Shown piece by piece: positions 27,074-36,818 of a stretch of 40,042 nt of DNA. The DNA is from Gammaproteobacteria bacterium (GTDB lineage: Bacteria > Pseudomonadota > Gammaproteobacteria > Chromatiales > Chromatiaceae): positions 1-40,042 of the forward strand of contig SACH01000025.1 in the NCBI GenBank assembly GCA_009928645.1, in the 5' to 3' direction. The translations under genes were made by a program, and so were the position numbers. How positions within the stretch are numbered: position 1 is the stretch's first letter; each line of letters starts with the position of its first letter. Below the pieces are notes generated by a model that was given only the letters and a program-made list of their open reading frames with translations, was not told the origin of the DNA and made no database searches.

Positions 27074-27328
27074 ATGTCCAAAGGGCAAAACCTGCAAGAC
27101 CCCTTTCTCAACGCCCTGAGGAAGGAGCGCGTCCCCGTCTCCATCTTCCTGGTCAACGGCATCAAGCTGCAGGGGCAGATCGAGTCCTTCGATCAGTTCG
27201 TCGTCCTGCTCAAGAACAATGTCAGCCAGATGATCTACAAACACGCCATCTCTACGGTCGTGCCCGCGCGTAACGTCCGGCTCTCCCCCCCCGGTCTGGA
27301 CGATCTGCCGGAACCCGGCAATATCTGA
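27074..27328 (+). CDS. hfq: RNA chaperone Hfq
   Basis: 84 residues. The Sm1 motif region is [39 protein letters not shown], followed by the Sm2 motif [12 protein letters not shown] (the classic YKHAIST). Hfq hexamers promote sRNA-mRNA pairing. The C-terminal tail is short (about 18 residues) compared with E. coli (102 residues total). The start at 27074 is preceded by AGGAG (27061-27065). It lies between miaA and hflX, as in E. coli. Confidence 0.98.
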   Translation: MSKGQNLQDPFLNALRKERVPVSIFLVNGIKLQGQIESFDQFVVLLKNNVSQMIYKHAISTVVPARNVRLSPPGLDDLPEPGNI

Positions 27329-27426
27329 TCCCGTGGTAAGACTGCCTAGCGGCCCTGTCGGTCCCGGTCGCCAATCGCCGGGCCTGAGCACCCTTTTCCC
27401 CGATCGCCCGTCGCCCGCCGGTCAGC

Positions 27427-28713
27427 ATGTTTGACCGCCCGCGTGCCGGGGAAAGGGCCATCCTGGTCCATCTGGACCTGGGGCGGGTCATGGAGCCCGA
27501 GGAGCGCGAGGAATTTCGCCTCCTCGCCCGGGCCGCTGGGGCCGAGATCGTCGGTGAATTGTCGGGCAGCCGTGATAAGCCGGATCCGCGCCTCTTCATC
27601 GGCAGCGGCAAGGCCGATGAGCTCAAGCTGCTGGTGGAGAGCGGTGAGGCGGAGTTGGTGATCTTTGCCCATGCCCTCTCTCCGGCCCAGGAACGCAACC
27701 TGGAGCGGCACCTCCAGTGCCGGGTCCTCGATCGCGCCGGCCTGATCCTCGACATCTTCGCCCAACGGGCCCGGTCCTTCGAGGGCAAGCTCCAGGTGGA
27801 ACTCGCCCAGCTCACCCATCTCTCCACCCGGCTGGTCCGCGGCTGGACCCATCTGGAGCGCCAAAAGGGAGGCATCGGCCTGCGCGGTCCCGGCGAAACC
27901 CAGCTCGAGACCGACCGCCGGTTGCTGGGCAAGCGCATCGCCACCCTCCACAAACGGCTGGCGCGCATCGTGGGCCAGCGTGCCCAGGGGCGGCGGGCCC
28001 GGAACAAGGCGGAACTGCCAACCCTGTCCCTGGTGGGCTATACCAATGCTGGCAAGTCGACCCTCTTCAATGCCCTGACCCAGGCCGGTGTCTTCCAGGC
28101 GGATCAGTTGTTCGCCACCCTGGACCCCACCCTGCGGCGCCTGGAACTCCCGGGGGGGCAGGCGGTGATCCTGGCCGACACCGTGGGCTTCGTCAGCGAT
28201 CTGCCTCATGAACTGGTGGCCGCCTTCCGCTCCACCCTGGAGGAGACGCGGATGGCGGACCTGCTGCTGCATGTCGTCGATGCCGCTGGGGCACGGCGGG
28301 ACGGCTGCATCGCCGACGTGGAGGAGGTATTGGCGGAGATCGGGGCGGGCGAGACGCCGCAGCTCCAGGTCTTCAACAAGATCGATCTGCTGCCGGAGGC
28401 TGAGCCGCGGATCGAGCGCGATGCCGATGGCCGGGCACGGCGGGTCTGGCTCAGCGCCGGGAGTGGCGTCGGGCTCGACCTCCTGCTTATGGCGATCGCC
28501 GAGCATGTCGGCGCCGGCTGGCTGCATCGCCGGGTGCGTCTGACCCCGGCCGAGGGCGGCTTGCGGGCCTGGTTTTTCAGCCATGCTGAGATTCTGGCCG
28601 AGGCGCATACCGACCAGGGCGGCTGGGACCTGGAGGTCCGGGTGGCCCCCGCGGATCTGGAACGTCTGCTGAGCCGCGCGCCGGCGCTCGTTGAGCGTCT
28701 GGACGAGGCATGA
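27427..28713 (+). CDS. hflX: Ribosome-associated GTPase HflX
   Basis: 428 residues. The N-terminal HflX domain contains DPRLFIGSGKADELK and FAHALSPAQERNLERHLQCRVLDR, then GLRGPGETQLETDRRLL. The G domain holds G1 GYTNAGKSTLFN, G2/G3 (FATLDPTLRRLELP; LADTVGFVSDLPHELVAAF) and G4 NKID. HflX splits stalled 70S ribosomes under heat and other stress. It follows hfq by about 100 bp and precedes hflK, the conserved order. No unusual features. Confidence 0.96.
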   Translation: MFDRPRAGERAILVHLDLGRVMEPEEREEFRLLARAAGAEIVGELSGSRDKPDPRLFIGSGKADELKLLVESGEAELVIFAHALSPAQERNLERHLQCRVLDRAGLILDIFAQRARSFEGKLQVELAQLTHLSTRLVRGWTHLERQKGGIGLRGPGETQLETDRRLLGKRIATLHKRLARIVGQRAQGRRARNKAELPTLSLVGYTNAGKSTLFNALTQAGVFQADQLFATLDPTLRRLELPGGQAVILADTVGFVSDLPHELVAAFRSTLEETRMADLLLHVVDAAGARRDGCIADVEEVLAEIGAGETPQLQVFNKIDLLPEAEPRIERDADGRARRVWLSAGSGVGLDLLLMAIAEHVGAGWLHRRVRLTPAEGGLRAWFFSHAEILAEAHTDQGGWDLEVRVAPADLERLLSRAPALVERLDEA

Positions 28714-28843
28714 TGGGGACGGCCGGAGGCGGGTTTGCCGAAGCGCTTAGACCTTACTTACAATGCCCGAACGTCTGACGAACCCACGACAACGACCCGC
28801 GGTGCCACGACCCGCGGGTCAACTGCAAGGCTTAGGAGTGACT

Positions 28844-30061
28844 ATGGCCTGGAATGAGCCCGGTGGTAGCGGTAACAAGGACCCCTGGAGCGGCAAGAGC
28901 GGAGGCGACCAGCAGGGTCCCCCGGACCTCGATGAGGTGGTGCGCAAGCTCCAGGAGAGCCTGGGCGGGCTCTTTGGCGGCAAGAAACGGCCCTCGGGAC
29001 AGGAACCTGATGACCAGGGCGGTGGTCCTGGCGGCGGACGGGGGGGCGGTTTCCCCAAGCTGCCCGGTGGCGGACTCAATGGCAAGGTCCTCGGCGCGCT
29101 GGGGGGGGTCCTGCTGGTGCTCTGGCTGCTGTCCGGCATCTACCTCATCCAGCCAGCGGAGCGCGGCGTGGTCCTGCGCTTCGGCGCCTATGCCTATATG
29201 ACCGAGCCGGGCCCTCATTGGCGGATTCCTTATCCCATCGAGGAGGTCGTCAAGGTCAACGTCGACGAGATCTCGTCCTTCACCCACAAGGCCTCCATGC
29301 TCACCCAGGACGAGAACATCGTCGAGTTGGAACTGACGGTGCAGTCCCGCATCCAGGACGCCGCGGACTATCTCTTCCAGGACCAGACCCCGGAAAAGAC
29401 CCTGCGTGATGCCACGGAGACCGAGGTACGCAAGACCATCGGCGCCAGCAAGCTCGACTTCATCCTTACCGAGGGTCGTGGCGCTATCGCGGTCAGCATC
29501 AAGGAGCGGGTGCAGAACCTGATGAACCAGTACAAGACTGGGCTTGAAGTCACCTCGGTCAACATGCAGCCGGCCAAGCCGCCGGAGCAGGTTAAGGATG
29601 CCTTCGACGATGCCATCAAGGCCCGCGAGGACAAGGAACGGCTGGAGAATAAGGCCGAGGCCTACTCCAACGAGGTCCTGCCCCAGGCCCGCGGTGAGGC
29701 GGCGCGGATGGATGCCGACGCCAAGGCCTATCGGGACCGGGTGATCGCCAGCGCCGAGGGTGAATCCGCCCGCTTCCTCTCCGTCCTGGGCGAATATGCC
29801 AAGGCCCCGGAGGTGACCCGGGAACGGCTCTACCTGGAAACGATGGAAAAGGTCATGGGTGAGACCAATAAGGTCCTGCTGGATGTCAAGGAGGGCGCCA
29901 ACAGTCTCGTCTATCTCCCCCTGGATCAACTGATCAACAAAAAACCGGCGGTCGAGGCGCCCCGGGCGGTTGCGCCGCCCCCGGCTCCCCCATCCAGCGA
30001 TACCAGCCAGCCCGCCAAGAAGGATTCCCGTGACACGTCCCGCGAGCGGAGGGAGCGCTGA
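28844..30061 (+). CDS. hflK: FtsH protease regulator HflK (SPFH/band 7)
   Basis: 405 residues. A Gly-rich, hydrophilic cytoplasmic N-terminus (GGSGNKDPWSGKSGGDQQG...GGGPGGGRGGG) is followed by one membrane helix (about 83-105, VLGALGGVLLVLWLLSGIYLI). The periplasmic SPFH domain comes next (QPAERGVVLRFGAYAYMTEPGPHWRIPYPIEEV), then a coiled region (AFDDAIKAREDKERLENKAEAYSNEVLPQARGEAARM). HflK and HflC form a cage around FtsH at the inner membrane. The start at 28844 has AGGAG seven bases upstream. Its stop overlaps the hflC start (TGATG), so the two are translationally coupled. Confidence 0.95.
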   Translation: MAWNEPGGSGNKDPWSGKSGGDQQGPPDLDEVVRKLQESLGGLFGGKKRPSGQEPDDQGGGPGGGRGGGFPKLPGGGLNGKVLGALGGVLLVLWLLSGIYLIQPAERGVVLRFGAYAYMTEPGPHWRIPYPIEEVVKVNVDEISSFTHKASMLTQDENIVELELTVQSRIQDAADYLFQDQTPEKTLRDATETEVRKTIGASKLDFILTEGRGAIAVSIKERVQNLMNQYKTGLEVTSVNMQPAKPPEQVKDAFDDAIKAREDKERLENKAEAYSNEVLPQARGEAARMDADAKAYRDRVIASAEGESARFLSVLGEYAKAPEVTRERLYLETMEKVMGETNKVLLDVKEGANSLVYLPLDQLINKKPAVEAPRAVAPPPAPPSSDTSQPAKKDSRDTSRERRER

Positions 30062-31374
30062 TGAATGCCCCGATCAAGTTTTTCGCCCCCATCGGGCTGG
30101 CGGTCCTGGCCCTGTTTTTATATGCCTCGGCCTTCATCGTCAATCAGTGGGAGGTAGCCCTCAAGCTGCGTCTGGGTGAGATCGTCGACAGCGATTACAA
30201 GCCGGGCCTGCACTTCATGATCCCTCTCATCAACAACGTCAAGAAGTTCGACGGCCGTCTCCAGACCCTGGAGGCCCGTCCCCAGCGCTTCCTGACGGTG
30301 GAAAAGAAGGACGTGATCGTCGACTCTTATGCTAAGTGGCGGATCACCAACCCCGGCCAGTTCTTCCGCTCCACCGGCGGTGACAGTGGTCGTACCAGCC
30401 GTCTCCTTGCCGAGCGGATCAACACCGGCCTGCGCGACGAGTTTGGTCGCCGCACCATCCAGGAGGTCGTCTCGGAAGACCGCTATCAACTCATGGACGA
30501 ACTGACCAAGGCCGTCGATCGCCAGGTCGCCGAATTGGGCATCGAGGTGGTGGACGTGCGGGTGAAGAAGATTGACCTGCCCCCGGAAGTCAGCGAATCC
30601 GTCTACGAACGTATGCGGGCGGAGCGCGAACGGGTCGCCCGCGACCTACGCGCCAAGGGTTCCGAGGCCGCAGAGCGCATCCGTGCCGATGCTGACCGGC
30701 AGCGAACTGTCATCATTGCCGATGCCTACAAGCTGGCGGAGGAGGCCCGCGGTGAGGGCGACGCCAAGGCCGCCGAGATCTATGCCCAGGCTTACAACCA
30801 GGATCGGGATTTTTATGCCTTTTACCGCAGCCTGAATGCCTACCGCACCTCCTTTGGCCAAGGCGGAGACATGCTGGTGATGCAGCCCGATTCCGACTTC
30901 TTCCGTTTCTTCAATAAGATGGATAGGGCGGGGGACTCCCCTCCGGCGGGCATGGCGATGCCGGGAACGAATCAACCACCCGCCGCGGCGCCAGCGGCCA
31001 GCAGCGCTGTGGCCGAGACCCAAGTACTTCGCGCCCCAGCATCGGCCATGGCGCCGGAGTCCGTACCAGCCCCGAAAACCGCACCTCTCCTGGAGCCCAC
31101 GCCTGTGCCGGCGCCGGAGACCGTTTCGGTGAAGGTGCCCGAGTCAGTGCCGGCGCCGGCGCCGGTATCGCTGTCGCCGATGACTCCCCAGTCAGTGCCA
31201 GCAGCGCCCGTATCCGCTCCGTTACCGGTTCCCGAGTCTGTACCAGCGCCGGAATCGACACCGCCGATGGTGACTGTGTCAGAGACTGCACCTGTAACGA
31301 CTATGGCGCCCGTGCCTGCGCCAGTGCCAATGGGTAGTCCCAGTCTCATGCCACCCACCCCGGTCCAACCCTAG
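30061..31374 (+). CDS. hflC: FtsH protease regulator HflC with long Pro-rich C-terminal tail
   Basis: 437 residues against about 290-335 for typical HflC. Residues 1-about 285 are standard: an N-terminal membrane helix (IGLAVLALFLYASAFIV), the SPFH domain (NQWEVALKLRLGEIVDSDYKPGLHFMIPLINNVKKFD), and the helical region ending DFFRFFNKMD. The remaining approximately 150 residues are an Ala/Pro/Val/Ser/Thr tail with recurring (P)ESVPAP-type units and almost no charged residues, presumably extended in the periplasm. The start overlaps the hflK stop. The hflC downstream partner common elsewhere (hisZ/purA) is absent. Confidence 0.95.
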   Translation: MNAPIKFFAPIGLAVLALFLYASAFIVNQWEVALKLRLGEIVDSDYKPGLHFMIPLINNVKKFDGRLQTLEARPQRFLTVEKKDVIVDSYAKWRITNPGQFFRSTGGDSGRTSRLLAERINTGLRDEFGRRTIQEVVSEDRYQLMDELTKAVDRQVAELGIEVVDVRVKKIDLPPEVSESVYERMRAERERVARDLRAKGSEAAERIRADADRQRTVIIADAYKLAEEARGEGDAKAAEIYAQAYNQDRDFYAFYRSLNAYRTSFGQGGDMLVMQPDSDFFRFFNKMDRAGDSPPAGMAMPGTNQPPAAAPAASSAVAETQVLRAPASAMAPESVPAPKTAPLLEPTPVPAPETVSVKVPESVPAPAPVSLSPMTPQSVPAAPVSAPLPVPESVPAPESTPPMVTVSETAPVTTMAPVPAPVPMGSPSLMPPTPVQP

Positions 31375-31590
31375 GACTTGGTTTTCTCTTCTCCCCCGGG
31401 GGGCCGGAGCGCATGCCGTCTCCAGGCCAGCCGGGGGTACACCCCCTACATCCTCCTTCTCCCCTCCTCAAATCCCCAACTCCTTCGCTGTTCCTTAACC
31501 TCCCCGTCGCTCAGTCTTCGGCGCCTCGGGGCCAGTGATGTCCGAGGCATTCAGGATTTCTATCGGGCCAGGTCCCGTGGGACCACCACC

Positions 31591-31980
31591 ATGAGTCAAG
31601 AACATCCCCCCCAGCCAGCCACCACCTCGCCGGAGTTCGTCATTCCTGAGTGGTTCCAGGAAGAGGATGCCAACGATCTCCCTCCAGTCGAACCGGTGGC
31701 TCTGCCTGACATCTTTGACGACTTGTACGCCGTTCGCGAGCCAGATGAGCTGGTCGTCCCGCCCTCTGGCCCCAGGGCGACGCCACACCCGCCCGGGGAA
31801 GGGCCCCGCCAAACCGACTCGTCCAGGGCGCAACGGCTTTTTGAGATCGCCTCGGCCCTCGGCTTCATGGCCGGGACCCTGCGGACCTGGGACCATGAAG
31901 GGGCGGAGGGCGCGGCTCACCTCCTCGCCAGCTTGGCTGCGGAACTGGCGGGCATCGCCGCCACCGGGGATCACTCCTGA
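31591..31980 (+). CDS. Hypothetical acidic protein (129 aa)
   Basis: I recognise no family. From the ATG at 31591 the product starts MSQEHPPQPATTSPEFVIPEW, is acidic and Pro-rich for 80 residues (FQEEDANDLPPVEP; DIFDDLYAVREPDELVVP), and ends in a plausible amphipathic helix (AQRLFEIASALGFMAGTLRTW...GAAHLLASLAAELAGIAA). There is no signal peptide or membrane helix. The frame is open upstream to 31378, but that part is Pro/Ser-rich and looks non-coding; no good Shine-Dalgarno is seen at either start. It lies between hflC and the ABC-2 permease, all on the plus strand. Coding status is probable, function unknown. Confidence 0.5.
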   Translation: MSQEHPPQPATTSPEFVIPEWFQEEDANDLPPVEPVALPDIFDDLYAVREPDELVVPPSGPRATPHPPGEGPRQTDSSRAQRLFEIASALGFMAGTLRTWDHEGAEGAAHLLASLAAELAGIAATGDHS

Positions 31981-32051
31981 TCCCGGTCGGAATGGTCATT
32001 CGGTTGGAGAGCTAATGCAGTCGGTCGGGTAATCCGAACAGTGGGGTAATC

Positions 32052-33176
32052 ATGAGGCTCAGCGCCATCTATCGCCTGGGACTGAAGGAGCTTGCCAGCC
32101 TGCGCTACGATCCGGTGCTGGTCGTGCTGATCCTCTACTGCTTTACCCTCGCCATCATCGCCCCGGCCCGGGGGGTCAAGATCCAACTGGAGAACGCCTC
32201 GGTGGCGGTGGTAGACGAGGACCGCTCTCCCCTGTCAGCACGCCTGACGGCGGCCCTGCGCCCGCCCTATTTCCAGCCGCCCGTGCTTCTCCCGGCCACG
32301 GAGATGGACCAGGCCCTGGATGCAGGCCGCTTTACCTTTGTCGTCGACTTCCCGCCCCGCCTCCACGCCGACGCCCGGGAAGGGCGCCAACCGGAGATCC
32401 AGGTCAATGTCGACGCCACCGCCATGGCCATGGCTGGCGCGGGGGGGCGCTACCTGGAACGGGTGCTGGCCGAGGAACCCCTCTTTCATCTGCGCGACGA
32501 GGCACCCGCCCCACTCCCGGCGGTGACGGCGGTGACCCGGCTGGCCTTCAATCCCAACGGCGACTCGACCTGGTTCTTGGCGGTGATGCAGATCGTCAAC
32601 ATGGTCACCCTGCTGGGTATCCTCCTCACCGGTGCGGCCCTGATCCGCGAGCGGGAGCATGGCACTATCGAACATCTGCTGGTGATGCCCCTCACCGCCG
32701 CCGAGATCATGCTGGCCAAGGTCTGGGCCAATGGTCTGGTCATCCTGGTGGCGGCCAGCCTGTCCCTGGTCCTGGTCGTCGGTGGTGTGCTGGGGGCACC
32801 GAGCACGGGTTCGCCGGCCTTGGTCGTCCTGGGCCTGGCGGTCTATCTCTTTGCCCTTACCGCCCTGGGGATCTTCCTCGCCACCCTGGCCCGGACCATG
32901 CCCCAGTTCGGCTTGCTCTCCATCCCGGTCTTCCTGGTGATGTACATGCTCTCGGGGGCCAACACCCCCCTCGACTCCATGCCGGAGTTCCTGCAGCGGC
33001 TGATGCTGGTCTCGCCGACCACCCATATCGTCGCCTACATGCAGTCGCTGGTCTTTCGCGGGGCCGGCCTGGAACTGATCTGGCCGCACCTGGCCGCCAC
33101 CCTGGGCCTGGGAGGCCTGGCCTTCGTCCTCGCCCTGGCGCGCTTCCGGCAGACGGTGAGCTTGACGCGGTTGTGA
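32052..33176 (+). CDS. ABC-2 type transporter permease (YhhJ-like), without adjacent ATPase
   Basis: 374 residues. The ABC-2 permease layout is an N-terminal membrane helix (DPVLVVLILYCFTLAIIAPARG), a periplasmic domain (about 45-170: VAVVDEDRSPLSARLTAAL...VNVDATAMAMAGAGGRYLERVL), then five to six C-terminal helices including TLLGILLTGAALIREREHGTIEHLLVMPLTAAEIMLAKVWANGLVILV. The EREHGTIEHLLVMP element is the ABC-2 signature. In enterobacteria YhhJ sits beside the ATPase RbbA and the membrane-fusion protein YhiI. Neither is in this window next to it, so its partner is elsewhere or lost. ATG at 32052 behind GGGGTAATC. Confidence 0.87.
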   Translation: MRLSAIYRLGLKELASLRYDPVLVVLILYCFTLAIIAPARGVKIQLENASVAVVDEDRSPLSARLTAALRPPYFQPPVLLPATEMDQALDAGRFTFVVDFPPRLHADAREGRQPEIQVNVDATAMAMAGAGGRYLERVLAEEPLFHLRDEAPAPLPAVTAVTRLAFNPNGDSTWFLAVMQIVNMVTLLGILLTGAALIREREHGTIEHLLVMPLTAAEIMLAKVWANGLVILVAASLSLVLVVGGVLGAPSTGSPALVVLGLAVYLFALTALGIFLATLARTMPQFGLLSIPVFLVMYMLSGANTPLDSMPEFLQRLMLVSPTTHIVAYMQSLVFRGAGLELIWPHLAATLGLGGLAFVLALARFRQTVSLTRL

Positions 33177-33414
33177 GGTGACGGCTGGCCGGCCCACGGC
33201 CAGGATCGTCGCTGCCTGAGTGTTCATCCCCGCCGCGAGAGTTCGCCCCGTGACTGGCGTCCGCCAGATGAACTGACCGGGGAGACGGGATTTGTTTCAT
33301 TGGAGAGTAATTCAACCACTGGCAGGTGTCCGCGCAACCCCGCCCCAGGAAGGCGCGCATGCTAGCGGCCAAAGCGGCTAGAATGCGCTGATTTTCCCCC
33401 TTTGAGGTTCCGCC

Positions 33415-34671
33415 ATGTTTGACCAGACCACCCGCATCGAGGGCTATGATGACGAGCTCTGGGCCGCGATCCAGAACGAGGAGCGCCGGCAGGAGGAGCA
33501 CGTCGAGCTCATCGCCTCGGAGAATTACACCAGCCCCCGGGTGATGCAGGCCCAGGGTTCGGTCCTGACCAACAAGTACGCCGAGGGCTATCCCGGCAAG
33601 CGTTACTATGGCGGCTGCGAATTCGTCGACATCGCCGAGCAACTGGCCATCGACCGCGCCAAGGCCCTGTTCGGCGCCGACTTCGCCAACGTCCAGCCCC
33701 ATTCCGGCTCCCAGGCCAACGCCGCCGTCTACATGGCCCTGTGCGAGCCCGGCGACGTGGTGCTGGGCATGAGCCTGGCCCACGGCGGCCACCTGACCCA
33801 TGGCGCCAAGCCCAACTTCTCCGGCAAGCTCTACCGCGCCTACCAGTACGGTCTGGACCCGGCCACTGGCGAGATCGACTACGCCGAGGTGGCGCGCCTG
33901 GCCAAGGAGCACCAGCCCAAGCTGATCGTCGCCGGCTTTTCCGCCTACTCTCGGGTGGTGGACTGGCAGCGCTTCCGCGACATCGCCGACGCCGTCGGGG
34001 CCTACCTGCTGGTGGATATGGCCCATGTCGCCGGCCTGGTGGCGGCGGGGCTCTACCCCAGCCCGGTCCAGATCGCCGACGTCACCACCACCACCACCCA
34101 CAAGACCCTGCGCGGCCCCCGGGGCGGACTGATCCTGGCCAAGGCCAACCCGGAGATCGAGAAGAAGCTCAACTCCCTGGTCTTCCCCGGCATCCAGGGC
34201 GGCCCGCTGATGCACGTCATCGCCGCCAAGGCGGTGGCCTTCAAAGAGGCCATGGACCCCGAATTCAAGGACTACCAGCGCCAGGTCCTGGCCAATGCCC
34301 GCGCCATGGCCCAGGTCTTCCTAGATCGGGGCTACGACGTGGTCTCCGGCGGTACCGACGATCACCTCTTCCTGGTCAGCTTCATCGCCCAGGGCCTGAC
34401 CGGCAAGGAGGTGGACGCCTGGCTGGGGGCGGCCAACATCACCGTCAACAAGAACGCCGTGCCCAACGACCCCCAGTCGCCCTTCGTCACCAGCGGCATC
34501 CGCGTCGGCACCCCGGCCCTGACCACCCGCGGCTGCGGCGAGGCCGAGGCCCGGGACCTGGCGGGCTGGATGTGCGATCTGATCGACGCCCGGGGTGATC
34601 AGGCGGTCAGTGACCAGGTCAAGGCCAAGGTCCTCGACCTGTGCGCCCGTTTTCCGGTGTATCGGCACTGA
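33415..34671 (+). CDS. glyA: Serine hydroxymethyltransferase GlyA
   Basis: 418 residues, family length. It contains [46 protein letters not shown], the PLP site [15 protein letters not shown] with the Schiff-base Lys230, and the C-terminal [16 protein letters not shown]. GlyA interconverts serine and glycine with tetrahydrofolate, supplying one-carbon units. ATG at 33415 with GAGG upstream. It leads the conserved glyA-nrdR-ribD order. The 238-bp gap before it (33177-33414) contains no gene that I can see. Confidence 0.98.
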   Translation: MFDQTTRIEGYDDELWAAIQNEERRQEEHVELIASENYTSPRVMQAQGSVLTNKYAEGYPGKRYYGGCEFVDIAEQLAIDRAKALFGADFANVQPHSGSQANAAVYMALCEPGDVVLGMSLAHGGHLTHGAKPNFSGKLYRAYQYGLDPATGEIDYAEVARLAKEHQPKLIVAGFSAYSRVVDWQRFRDIADAVGAYLLVDMAHVAGLVAAGLYPSPVQIADVTTTTTHKTLRGPRGGLILAKANPEIEKKLNSLVFPGIQGGPLMHVIAAKAVAFKEAMDPEFKDYQRQVLANARAMAQVFLDRGYDVVSGGTDDHLFLVSFIAQGLTGKEVDAWLGAANITVNKNAVPNDPQSPFVTSGIRVGTPALTTRGCGEAEARDLAGWMCDLIDARGDQAVSDQVKAKVLDLCARFPVYRH

Positions 34672-34810
34672 GGGCGGTGTGTACCGGTACTAAGGGCGGG
34701 TTTCGGCGTGGCGGATAGCGTGCGACCCGGTTCTGATCCCCAGGGTGGTGCGGCCGGATCGGCGTGGGGGCGGAGTGAACCCCGACCTCATGTGTGCCGG
34801 GTCTGACTGA

Positions 34811-35323
34811 ATGCGCTGTCCCTATTGCGGTGCCCAGGACACCAAGGTCATCGACTCCCGGCTGTCCGGGGACGGTGACCAAGTGCGCCGTCGCCGGGAG
34901 TGCCTGGTGTGCAAGGACCGCTTCACCACCTACGAGGCGGCGGAGCTCAACCTGCCCCGGGTCATCAAGCGCGATGGCAGCCGGGTGCCCTTCGACGGCC
35001 GCAAGGTCTACTCGGGCATGATGCGCGCCCTGGAAAAGCGCAAGGTGCCGACGGAGCAGGTCGAGGCCGCCCTGGCGCGCATCAACCGCAAGCTCATTGC
35101 CAGCGGCGAGGGCGAGGTCTCCTCTCGCCAGATCGGCGAGTTGGTGATGGAGGAACTGCGCCAACTGGATGAGGTCGCCTTCGTCCGCTTCGCCTCCGTC
35201 TATCGCAAGTTCGAGGACGTGCGCGCCTTCCGCGAGGAAATTGATCGCCTGGAGCGCCAGCCCGGCCCCGAGGCCCAGCGCAAGCAATTGGACCTGCTGT
35301 CGGAGCTGGGCCGCAAGGCATGA
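34811..35323 (+). CDS. nrdR: Transcriptional repressor NrdR
   Basis: 170 residues. The N-terminal zinc ribbon has Cys3, Cys6, Cys31 and Cys34 (MRCPYCG...[17 protein letters not shown]). The ATP-cone domain follows ([30 protein letters not shown]...[34 protein letters not shown]). NrdR senses ATP/dATP and represses ribonucleotide reductase genes. About 20 residues longer than many members at the C-terminus ([19 protein letters not shown]). A small 7-bp hairpin (35317-35335) overlaps the stop codon. Confidence 0.97.
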   Translation: MRCPYCGAQDTKVIDSRLSGDGDQVRRRRECLVCKDRFTTYEAAELNLPRVIKRDGSRVPFDGRKVYSGMMRALEKRKVPTEQVEAALARINRKLIASGEGEVSSRQIGELVMEELRQLDEVAFVRFASVYRKFEDVRAFREEIDRLERQPGPEAQRKQLDLLSELGRKA

Positions 35324-35399
35324 TCGATTCATGCCCCCTACGTAACCTTCTTGGGTGCGATGGGCGGAGGTTTGGGCAGCGCCTGGCGGGAGGCTCCAC

Positions 35400-35466
35400 T
35401 GCGGGGTGGCAGACGCTAGGCCTGCCAAGATGCATTTAGCTCATCCCCCGTCAGACGCCACCCGCT
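35400..35466. repeat. Degenerate copy of the dispersed inverted repeat seen at 12541-12641
   Basis: TCCCCCGTCAGACGCCACCC begins at about 35445 and is an exact reverse-complement match to the left arm at 12541-12563. A partly complementary segment, GCGGGGTGGCAGACGC, lies about 35 bp upstream, so the same hairpin-type element appears between nrdR and ribD, shorter and imperfect. Confidence 0.55.
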
Positions 35467-35486
35467 CCGCAAGCCAACAGCCATCG

Positions 35487-36803
35487 ATGACTAGCCCCGA
35501 CCCCGCTGGCGACCGTATCGCTGATCGCCACTTCATGGCCCGTGCCATCCATCTGGCATCCCAGGGCTTGTACACCACCGATCCCAACCCCCGCGTCGGC
35601 TGCGTCATCGTCAAGGCGGGTGTGGTGGTGGGGGAGGGCTGGCACCGGCGCGCCGGCAGCCCCCATGCGGAACCCCTCGCCCTGGCGGCGGCGGGGGACG
35701 CGGCGCGGGGCGCCACCGCCTACGTCAGCCTGGAACCCTGCTGTCATCACGGCCGGACCCCGCCCTGTACCGAGGCCCTGCTGGCGGCCGGAGTGGCACG
35801 GGTGGTGGTAGCCATGACCGACCCCAATCCCCTGGTTGCTGGCTCTGGCCTGGACCGGCTGCGCGCCGGGGGAGTAGCGGTCGCACAGGGCCTGCTGGAG
35901 GAGGAGGCGCGCCGTCTCAATCCCGGCTTTATCAAGCGCATGGAACGGGGCCTGCCCCATGTCCGCGTCAAGCTGGCGGCGAGCCTGGACGGGCGCACCG
36001 CCATGGCCAGCGGCGAGAGTCAGTGGATCACCTCCGCGGCGGCCCGGCGGGACGTGCAATTCCTGCGCGCCCGCAGTTCCGCTATCCTCACCGGCGTCGG
36101 CACCCTGCTGGCGGACGATCCCTCCCTGAACGTGCGCCTCCGTCCGGCGGACCTGCCGGGGGGCGGGCCGGACGGCACGGTGCGCCAGCCCCTGCGGGTG
36201 GTGGTGGACAGCCACCTGCGCACCCCGCCCACGGCGCGGCTGCTTTCTCTGCCGGGACAGACCCTGATCGCTTGCCTGGACCCGGAAGCCGATGGCCTCA
36301 GGCCCGGAAACCCGGAGCCTCTTCCGACGACCGAGCCGCATCTCACACCCTTTCCCGCCCCATCAGGGGACCAGGCACCGGATCGCGCCCCGGCCCATGC
36401 CCAGGAGCCGGACCTCGATGACGACTCCCATACCCGCCTGGATCCCAAACACGCCGCCCATTTGGCAGCCGCCACCCATCTGGAGGCCACTGGCGCGGGT
36501 ATCCTCCGGCTCCCGCCCGGTCCCGGTGGCCTGGACCTGGAGACCCTGCTGCGCTACCTCGCGCGCATGGAGATCAACGAGGTCCTGATCGAGGCCGGCG
36601 CCACCCTCGCCGGCAGCGCCCTGCAGGCCGGCCTGGTCGATGAACTGGTGCTCTACCTCGCCCCCCACCTCATGGGCGACGCCGGGCGTGGTCTCTTCCA
36701 TCTCCCCGGTCTGGAACGGATGAACGACCGTTTGGCCCTGGAGATTCAGGATCTGCGGCAAATCGGCCCGGATTTGCGGCTCACGGCCGTGCCGTGGGGG
36801 TGA
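35487..36803 (+). CDS. ribD: Bifunctional riboflavin deaminase/reductase RibD with an insert in the reductase domain
   Basis: 438 residues; typical RibD is about 360-380. The deaminase domain (1-about 145) has the zinc site His60-Ala-Glu62 and PCCHHGRTPPC (Cys85, Cys94). The reductase domain has RVKLAASLDGRTAMASGESQWITS, FLRARSSAILTGVGTLLADDPSLNVR, and the C-terminal EINEVLIEAGATLAGSALQAGLVDELVLYLAP. Between about residues 265 and 328 is a Pro/Asp/His-rich insert (EPLPTTEPHLTPFPAPSGDQ...) absent from usual RibD, probably a surface loop. The enzyme makes 5-amino-6-ribitylamino-uracil phosphate. Start chosen at 35487; in-frame starts at 35430 and 35355 add non-conserved sequence lying in a repeat. 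ribE, ribBA, ribH and nusB, usual downstream neighbours, are missing. Confidence 0.93.
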   Translation: MTSPDPAGDRIADRHFMARAIHLASQGLYTTDPNPRVGCVIVKAGVVVGEGWHRRAGSPHAEPLALAAAGDAARGATAYVSLEPCCHHGRTPPCTEALLAAGVARVVVAMTDPNPLVAGSGLDRLRAGGVAVAQGLLEEEARRLNPGFIKRMERGLPHVRVKLAASLDGRTAMASGESQWITSAAARRDVQFLRARSSAILTGVGTLLADDPSLNVRLRPADLPGGGPDGTVRQPLRVVVDSHLRTPPTARLLSLPGQTLIACLDPEADGLRPGNPEPLPTTEPHLTPFPAPSGDQAPDRAPAHAQEPDLDDDSHTRLDPKHAAHLAAATHLEATGAGILRLPPGPGGLDLETLLRYLARMEINEVLIEAGATLAGSALQAGLVDELVLYLAPHLMGDAGRGLFHLPGLERMNDRLALEIQDLRQIGPDLRLTAVPWG

Positions 36804-36818
36804 ACCGGAGCAAGGGGA

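Noticed and set aside
35317..35335. 7-bp hairpin at the nrdR stop as a terminator
   Set aside because: No T-run follows and ribD appears to be read through from the same strand.
34619..35428. 269-codon minus-strand frame opposite nrdR
   Set aside because: Antisense to nrdR and without motifs.
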